Source: Psychromicrobium silvestre (lineage in GTDB: Bacteria; Actinomycetota; Actinomycetes; Actinomycetales; Micrococcaceae). Taken from it: a stretch of DNA of 64,000 nucleotides. Below are positions 8,310 to 16,715 of this stretch, piece after piece. Numbering within the stretch: the first letter of the stretch is position 1; the number at the start of each line of letters is the position of its first letter. The stretch covers positions 1,364,001 through 1,428,000 of the forward strand of contig NZ_JACBYQ010000001.1 of NCBI RefSeq assembly GCF_013408295.1, written 5' to 3'. The notes under the pieces were generated by a model. That model saw only the letters and a program-made list of their open reading frames with translations. It searched no databases and was not told where the DNA came from. The translations under genes were made by a program, and so were the position numbers.

Positions 8310-8942
8310 ATGAATGCGGACAAATCTATCAGCTGGTCGTACACCGAGGGACTACCTGTTGAGGACGAGACCCTACTACGCGCCCGTGAGCGTTCGCATG
8401 AACTCGGAGTTTCCGCCATTGGAGCTGCCACCGGCGCCCTGCTGAGTGTTCTAGCCGCCAGTTCCAAGGCACAGACCGCGGTGGAGATCGGGGCCGGAGC
8501 AGGAGTATCCGGTGTCTACCTGTTGCGCGGCCTCTCCGGTCACGGGGTGCTAACCAGTATCGATGGCGATGTGGAGCACCTCCGGGCCGCCCGCGAATCC
8601 TTCACCGAGGCGGGCTTCCCGGCGAATCGGACCCGGACCATTAGTGGCCGAGCTGCGGAGGTACTCCCCCGGCTCACCGATGCGGCCTACGATGTGGTCT
8701 TTATCAACGCCGATAAGCCCTCCTATCCGCTCTATGTTGAACAAGCTGTGCGCTTGCTCAAAAGCGGTGGATTGCTGATCGTTAACGATGCCCTCGACCA
8801 GGATCGGGTAGCTGAGCCCGCGGTTCGTGAGCCCAGCACGGTGGTTTTGCGTCAGGTAGGCAAGGCTATTCGGGAAAATGACCGCTTGGTATCGGCGCTG
8901 CTTCCCACCGGCGCGGGAGTGCTACTCGCCGTTAAGCGTTAG
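8310..8942 (+). CDS. SAM-dependent O-methyltransferase
   Basis: A 210-residue class I methyltransferase of the catechol/caffeoyl-CoA O-methyltransferase (methyltransferase 3) family. The SAM-binding motif VEIGAGAGVSGVYLLRGL, the acidic SIDGD at the end of beta-2 and FINADKPSYP (metal/substrate loop) are all present. It is divergent from sigE, as in mycobacteria (Rv1220c, from memory). The substrate is unknown. The start ATG 8310 gives the full family length. Confidence 0.85.
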   Translation: MNADKSISWSYTEGLPVEDETLLRARERSHELGVSAIGAATGALLSVLAASSKAQTAVEIGAGAGVSGVYLLRGLSGHGVLTSIDGDVEHLRAARESFTEAGFPANRTRTISGRAAEVLPRLTDAAYDVVFINADKPSYPLYVEQAVRLLKSGGLLIVNDALDQDRVAEPAVREPSTVVLRQVGKAIRENDRLVSALLPTGAGVLLAVKR

Positions 8943-9021
8943 TCCGACTGTTTTCGTCATTTTCTCCTAGTAGATCACCCTAGCTCTCGTAGTTGTCGGT
9001 ACCCGATGGTAGACCTGAGGC

Positions 9022-10626
9022 ATGAAGCACTCAGATGAAACGGACGAATCACAGAACAAGCTTTCCAGCTTAGAGCTGGTGCCTCTGCCCGGAAGCGAGA
9101 AGCCTCCGGCTCCCGGCTTTGCCCCGGCAGCCGCCAAACCGCTCGCGGCGGAAGCAAATATTGAGGTCACCCTGATCCTCCGCCGTAAGGCGGATCCCGA
9201 TCAAGACTCTTTCGCAGAAATTCATTCGGCTGCAGAGCTGGCGGAAAAGTATGGCGCGGCTAGCGCTGATCTGACTCTGACTCGCACCACTTTGACCGGT
9301 CTGGGGCTTACCGTAATGTCCTCGGACGCAGGCACCCGTCGAGTCCGGGTGAGCGGATCAGCCGCACTAATGGCAAGGGTTTTCGGCACCGAACTGCAGA
9401 GCCATAATGCCCTCGATGCTTCCGGGAGCGATTTCAGCTACCGGCACCGCAGTGGCGGCCTGAGCATTCCGGCGGCTTTGGACGGTGTAGTTACCGCTGT
9501 GCTCGGTCTCGATGACCGCCCGCAATCTCATACCCTTTTCCGTTTCGTGCCTGCCGCAGCGCGCAGCACCAGCTACACCCCGGTGCAGCTGGGCACGATC
9601 TACAATTTCCCGAGCGAACTGGATGGCACTGGCCAACGGATCGCTATTATCGAACTCGGCGGTGGCTTTGTCCAAGCCGATCTGGATAGCTATTTCCACG
9701 ATCTGAGCTTGAAAACTCCCACGGTCAAAGCTATCGGAGTCGACGGCGGAGCCAACCAACCGGACGGCAACCCCCACGGTCCGGATGGTGAGGTGATGCT
9801 GGACATCGAGGTGGCTGGAGCTCTGGCTCCCGGTGCTGAAATCCTGGTGTATTTTGCGCCCAATACCGATGCCGGATTTGTCGATGCGGTGAGTGCTGCG
9901 GCGCATGCCACCCCGGCTCCGGCAGCCATCAGTATCTCTTGGGGACAGAACGAAGACGGTTGGACCGAGCAGGCTCGAAATGCCTTTGATGCGGCTTTGG
10001 CCGATGCGGCGCTGCTCGGCGTGACGGTGACGGCGGCAGCCGGGGACGATGGTTCAACGGACCGAGCCCCGGACGGCAAATCCCATGTCGATTTTCCCGC
10101 CTCGAGCCCGCACGCTCTGGCTTGCGGTGGGACTCGTCTGGATGCCGATCCCAGCAGCGGGAAGGTCCGCGCGGAGACCGTGTGGAATAACGGCCCGGGC
10201 AATGGGGCCACCGGAGGCGGGGTGAGCCGGGCCTTCGCGCTCCCCGGCTGGCAGGGCACCGCGGGAGTACCGGTACCAGCGGGCAAAGCAGGTCGTGGAG
10301 TTCCGGATGTCTCGGCGGTCGCTGATCCGGAGACAGGATATTTGATCAGGGTAGACGGTCAGAACACGGTGATTGGCGGAACCAGCGCGGTGGCTCCACT
10401 GTGGGCGGCGCTGCTGGCTCGTCTTGCTCAAGCCCGGGGACGTGGACTGGGCCTGATTCAACCCGCGATTTACGCACAGAACGGCGCAGGCAAGGTTCCA
10501 CCAGGTTTTCGAGATATTGTCTCCGGCAACAACGGAGCCTTTAGTGCCAACCCAGGTTGGGATGCCTGCACGGGCTTAGGTGTGCCAGATGGGGCCAAAC
10601 TGCTGGCCCGGCTCAGCACCCCTTAA
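9022..10626 (+). CDS. S53 family serine-carboxyl peptidase (sedolisin/kumamolisin type)
   Basis: A 534-residue endopeptidase with an N-terminal pro-kumamolisin activation domain (about 45-180) and an S53 catalytic domain. The Ser-Glu-Asp catalytic set is complete: Glu257 and Asp261 (GEVMLD), Ser455 (GGTSAVAPLW), and the oxyanion Asp312 (SWGQNEDGW). The C-terminal DIVSGNNGAF...NPGWDACTG-type loop carries the calcium-binding aspartates. Such enzymes work at acidic pH after self-removal of the prodomain. No Sec or Tat signal peptide is visible: the N-terminus is very hydrophilic. It is monocistronic and ends before a terminator-like hairpin. Confidence 0.92.
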   Translation: MKHSDETDESQNKLSSLELVPLPGSEKPPAPGFAPAAAKPLAAEANIEVTLILRRKADPDQDSFAEIHSAAELAEKYGAASADLTLTRTTLTGLGLTVMSSDAGTRRVRVSGSAALMARVFGTELQSHNALDASGSDFSYRHRSGGLSIPAALDGVVTAVLGLDDRPQSHTLFRFVPAAARSTSYTPVQLGTIYNFPSELDGTGQRIAIIELGGGFVQADLDSYFHDLSLKTPTVKAIGVDGGANQPDGNPHGPDGEVMLDIEVAGALAPGAEILVYFAPNTDAGFVDAVSAAAHATPAPAAISISWGQNEDGWTEQARNAFDAALADAALLGVTVTAAAGDDGSTDRAPDGKSHVDFPASSPHALACGGTRLDADPSSGKVRAETVWNNGPGNGATGGGVSRAFALPGWQGTAGVPVPAGKAGRGVPDVSAVADPETGYLIRVDGQNTVIGGTSAVAPLWAALLARLAQARGRGLGLIQPAIYAQNGAGKVPPGFRDIVSGNNGAFSANPGWDACTGLGVPDGAKLLARLSTP

Positions 10627-10648
10627 GAGATTCCTGCCTTAAGAAACT

Positions 10649-10690
10649 CCCGGCCCGTAGTAATGAGTAAGCTCTTCGCTACGGGTCGGG
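10649..10690. terminator. Hairpin between convergent genes
   Basis: Arms CCCGGCCCGTAG (10649-10660) and CTACGGGTCGGG (10679-10690) pair with one mismatch around an 18-nt loop. It lies between the S53 protease and the convergent DUF3117 gene and could stop transcription from both sides. A second small AGCCC/GGGCT hairpin follows at about 10700-10712, at the end of the DUF3117 gene. Confidence 0.6.
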
Positions 10691-10710
10691 ATCGGGGCGA
10701 GCCCTTCGGG

Positions 10711-10878
10711 CTATTCGGTAACGCCTACCAGGCATTCCTTCAAACGGGAGGCTTCATCGGCGTTCAACTCCACCACGAGGCGCCCGCCACCTTCCAGAGG
10801 AACCCGCATGATGAGGCTACGCCCCTCCTTTGTGACCTCCATTGGACCGTCACCGGTTCTGGGCTTCATGGCCGCCAT
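10711..10878 (-). CDS. DUF3117 small conserved actinobacterial protein
   Basis: A 55-residue protein beginning MAAMKPRTGDGPMEVTKEGR and ending in a DEASRLKECL helix, immediately recognisable as the highly conserved DUF3117 family restricted to Actinobacteria (Rv1211 in M. tuberculosis, from memory). The frame is open upstream, but ATG 10878 gives the family's exact N-terminus and length. Function unknown. The neighbouring tag, DivIVA-like and LOG genes are in the same orientation, as in the mycobacterial block. Confidence 0.9.
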   Translation of the reverse strand: MAAMKPRTGDGPMEVTKEGRSLIMRVPLEGGGRLVVELNADEASRLKECLVGVTE

Positions 10879-10988
10879 CAGGTAAACCCCTTTACAGTTG
10901 CTCAAGCGAATGATCGCTGAGTTTATTATCTCGTAGATCACACTCCGGGGCCAATTGAGGCTCCACCGCGAAGCCTTGGTTACCTCGA

Positions 10989-12215
10989 TCAGGGTGGGTA
11001 GTCTCCTCCTCCTGGCAGTGACGCCCAGGCCCAGAGCCAGACCACCCAGACGATTTGCAGCAGGACGAAGAAGACCAGCACGGCAGTCCTAAAGGCTTTT
11101 GAACGAGAAATAAAAGCGGTTGCCAGAGCAAGTGGGAAAAGCGGCAAAAGTAATCGGAAGGTGCTGGTCTGGGGATGCAGCACGGCGAAAAGATAAACCG
11201 CATAAGCCACGCACCAGAGGCGCAAGTCCAGGCCGATCCGGCGCACGGCTGCCGAATTCAGGTAGAGCACAAAGGCCGCCATTAAGAGCAGCAGAACCAG
11301 GATCCCCCACCAGCCCAGCAAGCTAGTGGCGGAGTCGAACCAGGGCTGGAACAGAACGAGCGAACCCCCACCTCGCCACACTGCCTCAGTGTTTGTGTAA
11401 GCCGCAAAGTCTCCGGTCACTGCCCAGGCAATCAGCGGCCAGGCAAAGGCCGCGATGCCGGAAACTACAAGTAGCGAAGGCGCACCCCAACGCTGGACGG
11501 GCGTGAATGCGGCGAGCCGCTGGCCGAAGTCCTGGCTGCGATTAGGCAATAATCTGAAGAGTAAATGTAGGAAGAAAAACAGCGCAAAAGCCACGCCCAC
11601 CGGCCTGGACAAGGCACTCAATACCACCACCGGCATGGCCAAGAAATAGCGGTGCTTGATCACCAGGTAGAGCGCGGAGGAGAGCAGGAAAAGATTTAGC
11701 GACTCGGCATACGGCACCTGGAGTACCGGCGAAATCGGGAAGGTCAGCAAAAAAGCGATTCCCCAGGTGGAGGTGACAGTGCTGGCGAAGAGCCTGAACA
11801 GCCGATAGATCACCAAGCTTGCGGCCAAAGCCGCGAGCGTTGCCACGATGGGAGCCAGTACGCTCCAACCGGCGCCGGTTAGTCCAGCTAACCCCCTGAC
11901 CAGCAAAGGAAAAAGCGGGTAGAAGGCCCAATTGTTCTCTTGAACCGAGCCATCGGCAGCCAGGGGCAACTGCTGCGGGTAAAGATCGGTGAAAATACGG
12001 TGGTACCACTCGCTATCCCAGATATTGATGAAATCTAGGTAACTGGGCGACGCCTGGAACCAGGGATTCGCCCCTTGATGTAGAGCCGTGGCCGAAAAGA
12101 TCAGAAAGGTCAGTAATCTGGTGGCCAGGTAGAGCACGGTAATTCGTAACCACCAGGGCGAATGGCGGAGCGGTTTCAGCACTCGTAACACGCCTTGCCA
12201 CAGTTGCGAGTTCAT
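10989..12215 (-). CDS. Polytopic membrane protein, PIG-V-like mannosyltransferase
   Basis: About 408 residues with ten or more hydrophobic segments. An extracytoplasmic loop after the first helix carries DFINIWDSEWYHRIFTD, resembling the catalytic WDxxxY-type loop of GPI mannosyltransferase PIG-V and related actinobacterial GT-C enzymes, which use polyprenyl-phosphate mannose. It may glycosylate lipids or secreted proteins. The frame extends to ATG 12293, but those 26 residues are hydrophilic and would overlap the end of tag, so ATG 12215 is preferred; neither start has a strong Shine-Dalgarno. The acceptor is unknown. Confidence 0.72.
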   Translation of the reverse strand: MNSQLWQGVLRVLKPLRHSPWWLRITVLYLATRLLTFLIFSATALHQGANPWFQASPSYLDFINIWDSEWYHRIFTDLYPQQLPLAADGSVQENNWAFYPLFPLLVRGLAGLTGAGWSVLAPIVATLAALAASLVIYRLFRLFASTVTSTWGIAFLLTFPISPVLQVPYAESLNLFLLSSALYLVIKHRYFLAMPVVVLSALSRPVGVAFALFFFLHLLFRLLPNRSQDFGQRLAAFTPVQRWGAPSLLVVSGIAAFAWPLIAWAVTGDFAAYTNTEAVWRGGGSLVLFQPWFDSATSLLGWWGILVLLLLMAAFVLYLNSAAVRRIGLDLRLWCVAYAVYLFAVLHPQTSTFRLLLPLFPLALATAFISRSKAFRTAVLVFFVLLQIVWVVWLWAWASLPGGGDYPP

Positions 12216-12264
12216 TCCACGACCAACCCGGTTGGCCTGATGAGCTCGGTCGGTGCGGCTGGTG

Positions 12265-12840
12265 TCAACGCTCGGCACGGACCCAGCAATCATCCTGGTG
12301 ATCGTTCACCAAACCAACGGCTTGCATCATTGCATAAGCGGTGGTCGGACCGACGAAACGGAAGCCATGTTTTTTCAGGCTCTTAGCCAGTGCAGCCGAT
12401 TCCACGGTGGAAGCTGGCACCGGATCACCCACTTTTCGGGCGGCGGGGCGATGGTCTTCTAGGAGGGATCCCAAGGTCACTCCAGTCGGAAGCGCCAGAA
12501 TAGCTTGCGCATTATTGATCGTCGCATTGATCTTCAAGGTATTGCGCACAATCCCTGAGTCGTTCATCAGCCGCTCAATATCGGACTCGTCGAACCGAGA
12601 GACCTTTTCGGGGTCAAAGTTTGAGAATGCAGCACGGAAGGACTCCCGCTTCCTTAGGATGGTCAGCCAGCTGAGTCCGGATTGAAACGCCTCCAAGCTC
12701 AATCGCTCAAAAAGCTTGGCCTCGCCGGAGACCTCCCGGCCCCATTCTTCATCGTGGTAACGCTGATACAGCTCGCTGCCATTCAGACCAGGCCAGTTAC
12801 AACGGACTTTGCCATCCGACCCTGCAATTGCTTCGCTCAT
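12265..12840 (-). CDS. tag: DNA-3-methyladenine glycosylase I
   Basis: A 191-residue base-excision repair enzyme that removes 3-methyladenine from alkylated DNA. The structural zinc site is complete: Cys14 (RCNWPG), His29 (YHDEEWG), His181 and Cys185 (NDHQDDC). The FERLSLEAFQSGLSW segment forms the helical substrate pocket typical of TAG. It overlaps the upstream DivIVA-like gene by 4 bases (ATG within its stop region), so the two are probably co-translated. Confidence 0.93.
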   Translation of the reverse strand: MSEAIAGSDGKVRCNWPGLNGSELYQRYHDEEWGREVSGEAKLFERLSLEAFQSGLSWLTILRKRESFRAAFSNFDPEKVSRFDESDIERLMNDSGIVRNTLKINATINNAQAILALPTGVTLGSLLEDHRPAARKVGDPVPASTVESAALAKSLKKHGFRFVGPTTAYAMMQAVGLVNDHQDDCWVRAER

Positions 12841-13349
12841 GGCCGGTGCTCCTCCGCCGGCTCGGGCATCTGTTCCGGCTCCGGATGCACATCACCTTGT
12901 TCATCGTCGGAACCGGGCTGTGGAAGGAAGTCCTGTTGAGAGAGGTCCTGTTGAGAGTCATCTTGGCGAGAGTCGGAAGCCTCGGCATATCGAGAGCCAG
13001 GGGCCTCGGTGATGAGCTGGGCTTCCAGAGCCGCGATCCGCTCATCTCGAGCGTCCAGTTCATAGCTCAGCCGGTCCAGCACCTGATCCACCTGATCCAT
13101 CCGGTAACCACGCAAGCCCAGGGAGAATCTCACCCGGTCCACATCCTCCGCAGTGGCTTGTTCGGGTAGCAGTACAGGAGGCAGGTTGGGCACCGGAGCG
13201 CTCAGCCCGTCGTCGAGCAGCACACTGGAAAGCGAGGGATCCGAGGACGGTTCCGCCTGAGGGCGGGTCTCCCGGCGCCTTTGTCCGACCAGAAACATTG
13301 CTACCCCGCCAGCCACCAGCACCGCAAGGAAAACCAGAAAATACGTCAC
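12837..13349 (-). CDS. DivIVA-domain membrane protein
   Basis: About 170 residues: one N-terminal transmembrane helix (YFLVFLAVLVAGGVAMFLV), a linker, then a DivIVA-like segment with VDRVRFSLGLRGYRMDQVDQVLDRL and a short coiled-coil, and an acidic Gln/Asp/Glu-rich tail. GTG 13349 is preferred over ATG 13397 because the protein then begins directly at the membrane helix, as in homologues, and a TGGGG purine tract precedes it. The tail contains near-repeats DSRQDDSQQDLSQQD. It may localise to curved membrane or the division site; partner unknown. It is translationally coupled to tag. Confidence 0.78.
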   Translation of the reverse strand: MTYFLVFLAVLVAGGVAMFLVGQRRRETRPQAEPSSDPSLSSVLLDDGLSAPVPNLPPVLLPEQATAEDVDRVRFSLGLRGYRMDQVDQVLDRLSYELDARDERIAALEAQLITEAPGSRYAEASDSRQDDSQQDLSQQDFLPQPGSDDEQGDVHPEPEQMPEPAEEHRP

Positions 13350-13415
13350 AGCCCCATCATCCCAGATCTGTCTAGATCCTTTCGGATTCTGCATCACTCC
13401 CGCACCGCGGCAGCT

Positions 13416-14162
13416 TCAGACTCCTGCTACCAGTTTCTGTACGGCTTCCTCGGCGCTGTCCACAACAGAGATGATGTCCAGATCGCCCGCCGAGACCAGG
13501 CCGTCGGCCACCAGGGTTTCCCGAATCCAATTGACCATCGGACCCCAGAACTCGGTACCGATGAGCACAATCGGGAAGGACGTCACCTTATGAGTTTGAA
13601 CCAGGACCATGGCCTCGAAGAGCTCATCGAGGGTGCCTAAGCCGCCGGGGAGCACGATGAATCCTTGGGCATATTTGACGAACATGGTCTTGCGAGCAAA
13701 GAAGTAGCGGAAATTCACGCCGAGATCCACCCATTGGTTCATTCCCTGCTCAAAGGGAAGCTCAATGCCCAAACCAACCGAGAGCCCCTTGCCGTCAACT
13801 GCTCCCTTATTGGCCGCTTCCATCGAGCCGGGACCGCCTCCGGTGATCACCGCGAAACCTGCCTCAGCCAGCCGCCGTCCTACTTCAACGCCCGTCTCAT
13901 AGAAGGCACTGCCGGGCGTGGTCCGCGCCGAACCGAAGACACTGACTGCCGGACCAATATTGGCCAGCGCTCCGAAGCCTTCGACAAACTCCGCTTGAAT
14001 GCGTAATACGCGCCAGGGATCCGTGCTGGTGAAGTCCCCCGGTGAGCGAGTGTCCAGGAGGTGTTGATCCGCCGTTGAACCCTTAGCTAGGCCACGACGC
14101 AATTCAACCGGGCCGCGGTGTCTGGAGGGTGCAGGGTTATTTTTCTCAGTCGGAGAACTCAT
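13416..14162 (-). CDS. LOG-family protein (TIGR00730; phosphoribohydrolase type)
   Basis: A 248-residue Rossmann-fold protein with the family's hallmark motifs GGGPGSMEAANKG (108-120) and PGGLGTLDE (172-180). Plant LOG and some bacterial members hydrolyse cytokinin riboside monophosphates or AMP to the base and ribose phosphate; many bacterial members are mis-called lysine decarboxylases. The N-terminal 60 residues are a less conserved extension seen in actinobacteria (Rv1205 region, from memory). Substrate unknown. It lies upstream of the DivIVA-like/tag genes with a 66-base gap. Confidence 0.85.
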   Translation of the reverse strand: MSSPTEKNNPAPSRHRGPVELRRGLAKGSTADQHLLDTRSPGDFTSTDPWRVLRIQAEFVEGFGALANIGPAVSVFGSARTTPGSAFYETGVEVGRRLAEAGFAVITGGGPGSMEAANKGAVDGKGLSVGLGIELPFEQGMNQWVDLGVNFRYFFARKTMFVKYAQGFIVLPGGLGTLDELFEAMVLVQTHKVTSFPIVLIGTEFWGPMVNWIRETLVADGLVSAGDLDIISVVDSAEEAVQKLVAGV

Positions 14163-14314
14163 AGGCCAAGGCTATGCGACAACTCGGTGTTAGGCTGCCA
14201 GCGGCAAAGTATGAGCGCGGTCACACCTTGGTCACGATCATCTTCATTTTTGAATACTTGCTGAATTACAGGAAAACAACAGGTAAGTTCGATACATGGT
14301 AAGGAGTTGGTTCT

Positions 14315-15070
14315 GTGATGAGTAGTCAAAATGCTGCGCCCCTGGTGGATTTGAAGGCAGTCAATAAGCATTATGGTGCCCTGCACGTGCTGCAGGAGAT
14401 CAATTTGAGCGTCGCCAAAGGCGAAGTTGTTGTGGTCATCGGACCTTCGGGTTCCGGGAAGTCCACCCTTTGCCGGACAATCAATCGTCTGGAAACCATC
14501 GACGACGGAGAAATCCAGATCGATGGCAAGGTATTGCCGCAAGAAGGCAAGGAACTCGCGAAGTTGCGGGCAGAAGTCGGAATGGTTTTCCAATCATTCA
14601 ATCTTTTTGCGCATAAGACCATTCTGGAAAACGTCACGCTGGGTCCCATCAAAGTAAAAGGAGTTTCGAAGGCCGAGGCCGAAAAGGACGCCATGGCTTT
14701 GCTGGAACGCGTGGGCGTGGGAGCGCAAGCCGGGAAGCTGCCCGCGCAGCTCTCCGGTGGTCAGCAGCAACGCGTGGCCATTGCGCGTGCTTTGGCCATG
14801 AAACCCAAGGTCATGCTCTTCGATGAGCCCACCTCTGCCTTGGATCCGGAAATGATCAATGAGGTTCTCGATGTCATGGTTGGGTTGGCACACGAGGGAA
14901 TGACCATGATTGTGGTCACTCACGAGATGGGCTTTGCACGGAAAGCCGCCGATCGGGTGGTTTTCATGGCTGATGGTCAGATTGTCGAAGATGCCGATCC
15001 GGAGACCTTCTTCACCCAGCCGAAGAGCGATCGCGCCAAGGATTTCCTGTCCAAGATTCTCACCCACTGA
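14315..15070 (+). CDS. gluA: Glutamate/polar amino acid ABC transporter ATPase
   Basis: The 251-residue ATPase of a polar amino acid importer. Walker [10 protein letters not shown] (43-51), Q-loop VFQSFNLF, signature LSGGQ (146-150), Walker [13 protein letters not shown] and the switch His in VTHEMGF are all intact. GTG 14315 sits 8 bases after AAGGAG; the adjacent ATG 14318 is the alternative. It heads a gene set (ATPase, lipoprotein, two permeases) with the order of Corynebacterium gluABCD, so glutamate is the most likely substrate, though glutamine or aspartate remain possible. Confidence 0.88.
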   Translation: MMSSQNAAPLVDLKAVNKHYGALHVLQEINLSVAKGEVVVVIGPSGSGKSTLCRTINRLETIDDGEIQIDGKVLPQEGKELAKLRAEVGMVFQSFNLFAHKTILENVTLGPIKVKGVSKAEAEKDAMALLERVGVGAQAGKLPAQLSGGQQQRVAIARALAMKPKVMLFDEPTSALDPEMINEVLDVMVGLAHEGMTMIVVTHEMGFARKAADRVVFMADGQIVEDADPETFFTQPKSDRAKDFLSKILTH

Positions 15071-15102
15071 TCAACTCACTCTCGCACTATTGAAAGGTAA
15101 TA

Positions 15103-15999
15103 ATGAGACTCACTAAAAAAGCTGGCGTCTTTGGCGCAACCGCAGTTATCGCGGCCTTGGCATTGAGCGCCTGCGGCGGCGGAACCTCCACCGACAACGG
15201 CTCCAGCGCTAGCGCGGATGCCCCTTATAAGGTCGCGGAAAACGTTTCGCTGACCGGGAGCACCACCTTCGACAAGATCAAGGCTGACGGCAAGATCACC
15301 ATTGGCGTAAAGGAAGATCAGCCAAACCTTGGCTTCAAGGACCCGGCAACCGGGGAATACTCGGGCTTCGATATCGATATCGCCCGCTGGATGGCCGCCT
15401 CGCTCGGCATCTCGACAGATAAGATCACCTTCCAAGCTGTTGCCTCCGCGAACCGCGAACAGGCTCTGGTCAATGGTCAGATCGATCTGTATGTCGGTAC
15501 CTACTCGATCACCGATAAGCGCAAGACCCAGATTGACTTCGCCGGTCCTTACCTGCAGACCGGTCAGGCACTTTTGGTCAAGAAGGATAACACCACGATC
15601 AACTCGGATAAGGACCTGGCCGGGAAGACGGTATGTTCCGCGACCGGCTCCACCCCGATCCAGAACATCAAGGACAAGTACAAGGACACCAAGACCGTCG
15701 AATTCGATGTCTACTCCAAGTGCGTTGACGCCTTAAAGAACGGCCAAGTGGATGCTGTTACCACGGATCAGCCGATCCTCGCCGGCTACGCGGCACAAGA
15801 TCCGGACAACCTCAAGGTGGTCGGCGAGCCGTTCACCACTGAGAAGTACGGCATCGGCTTGAAGAAGGGCGATAGCGCACTGCGCAAGTACCTCAACAAT
15901 GTGCTGACCAACGGCAAGGACATCTGGTCCAAGCTGTACGACAGCAACCTCGGCAAGTCTGGTCTCAAGCTGGAGCAACCCGCCGTCGACAACTACTGA
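15103..15999 (+). CDS. gluB: Glutamate ABC transporter substrate-binding lipoprotein
   Basis: A 298-residue periplasmic-binding-protein type 2 lipoprotein: signal peptide with lipobox LSAC (lipidated Cys24), then a Gly/Ser/Thr linker and an SBP_bac_3 domain (about 55-285) beginning KITIGVKEDQPNLGFKD. It would capture glutamate or a related amino acid at the outer face of the membrane and hand it to GluCD. A strong hairpin directly after the stop (16006-16035) probably raises its level over the permeases. Confidence 0.9.
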   Translation: MRLTKKAGVFGATAVIAALALSACGGGTSTDNGSSASADAPYKVAENVSLTGSTTFDKIKADGKITIGVKEDQPNLGFKDPATGEYSGFDIDIARWMAASLGISTDKITFQAVASANREQALVNGQIDLYVGTYSITDKRKTQIDFAGPYLQTGQALLVKKDNTTINSDKDLAGKTVCSATGSTPIQNIKDKYKDTKTVEFDVYSKCVDALKNGQVDAVTTDQPILAGYAAQDPDNLKVVGEPFTTEKYGIGLKKGDSALRKYLNNVLTNGKDIWSKLYDSNLGKSGLKLEQPAVDNY

Positions 16000-16005
16000 C
16001 GGTTT

Positions 16006-16041
16006 GTGGTGGCACCCGGCACCGGGTGCCACCACTCTTTT
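16006..16041 (+). terminator. Hairpin with U-rich tail between gluB and gluC
   Basis: Perfect 14-bp stem GTGGTGGCACCCGG (16006-16019) / CCGGGTGCCACCAC (16022-16035) with a 2-nt gap, followed by TCTTTT. It has the form of a Rho-independent terminator inside an operon. It most likely acts as a partial terminator and 3'-end stabiliser, giving more binding protein than permease. Confidence 0.85.
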
Positions 16042-16061
16042 AAGCGAAAGCGAATCATTCA

Positions 16062-16715
16062 GTGAACACTCTGACCGATAACCTCGACATTTTCGCCGAG
16101 GGTTTCAAGAACACCCTGATCCTTTTCTTCTTCTCGGCGATTTTCGCCCTAGTCCTGGGCACCATTGTCGCTGCCCTGCGGGTTTCCCCGGTGACCCCGA
16201 TGCGTGCCCTCGGCACCCTCTATGTGAATGTCATCAGGAATACCCCGCTCACCCTGATCTTCGTCTTCTTCGTCTTCGGCTATCCTCGCCTTGGCTTCCC
16301 TAATCCGGGCTTCGTGGTTCTGGCAATTGTGGCGCTTTCGCTCTACACCGCGACCTATGTTTCGGAAGCGATCAGGGCTGGCATCAACACGGTACCGGTT
16401 GGCCAAGCGGAGGCGGCCCGGGCGATTGGCTTGCCCTTCGGACCCACCATGAGCCTGGTGATTCTGCCCCAAGCCTTCCGAGCCGTACTCCCGCCGTTGA
16501 TGAGCGTTTTTATAGCACTGTTGAAGAACACCACGGTTGCCGCCGGTTTCTCCGTGCTGGAGGCCGGAGCCATCCGCGCTTACCTCTCCGAACGTAATTA
16601 CCCCGCCATGCAGAGCCTGCTCTGGGTGGCACTCGGTTTCATCCTGCTGGTACTGATTCTGAGCTTTGTACAAAGAACACTTGAGAAGAAGTGGAAAGTA
16701 GGTGGTGCACGATGA
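16062..16715 (+). CDS. gluC: Glutamate ABC transporter permease
   Basis: A 217-residue HisM/ArtQ-type permease with about five transmembrane helices. The conserved EAA loop (GQAEAARAIGLPFGPTMSLVILPQAFR) contacts the ATPase. It starts at GTG 16062 without an obvious Shine-Dalgarno and ends in an ATGA overlap with gluD. Together with GluD it forms the heterodimeric channel. Confidence 0.88.
   Translation: MNTLTDNLDIFAEGFKNTLILFFFSAIFALVLGTIVAALRVSPVTPMRALGTLYVNVIRNTPLTLIFVFFVFGYPRLGFPNPGFVVLAIVALSLYTATYVSEAIRAGINTVPVGQAEAARAIGLPFGPTMSLVILPQAFRAVLPPLMSVFIALLKNTTVAAGFSVLEAGAIRAYLSERNYPAMQSLLWVALGFILLVLILSFVQRTLEKKWKVGGAR

Noticed and set aside
14163-14314. Promoter of gluA
   Set aside because: TTGAAT and TTGCTG occur, but no -10 element at proper spacing could be picked with confidence.
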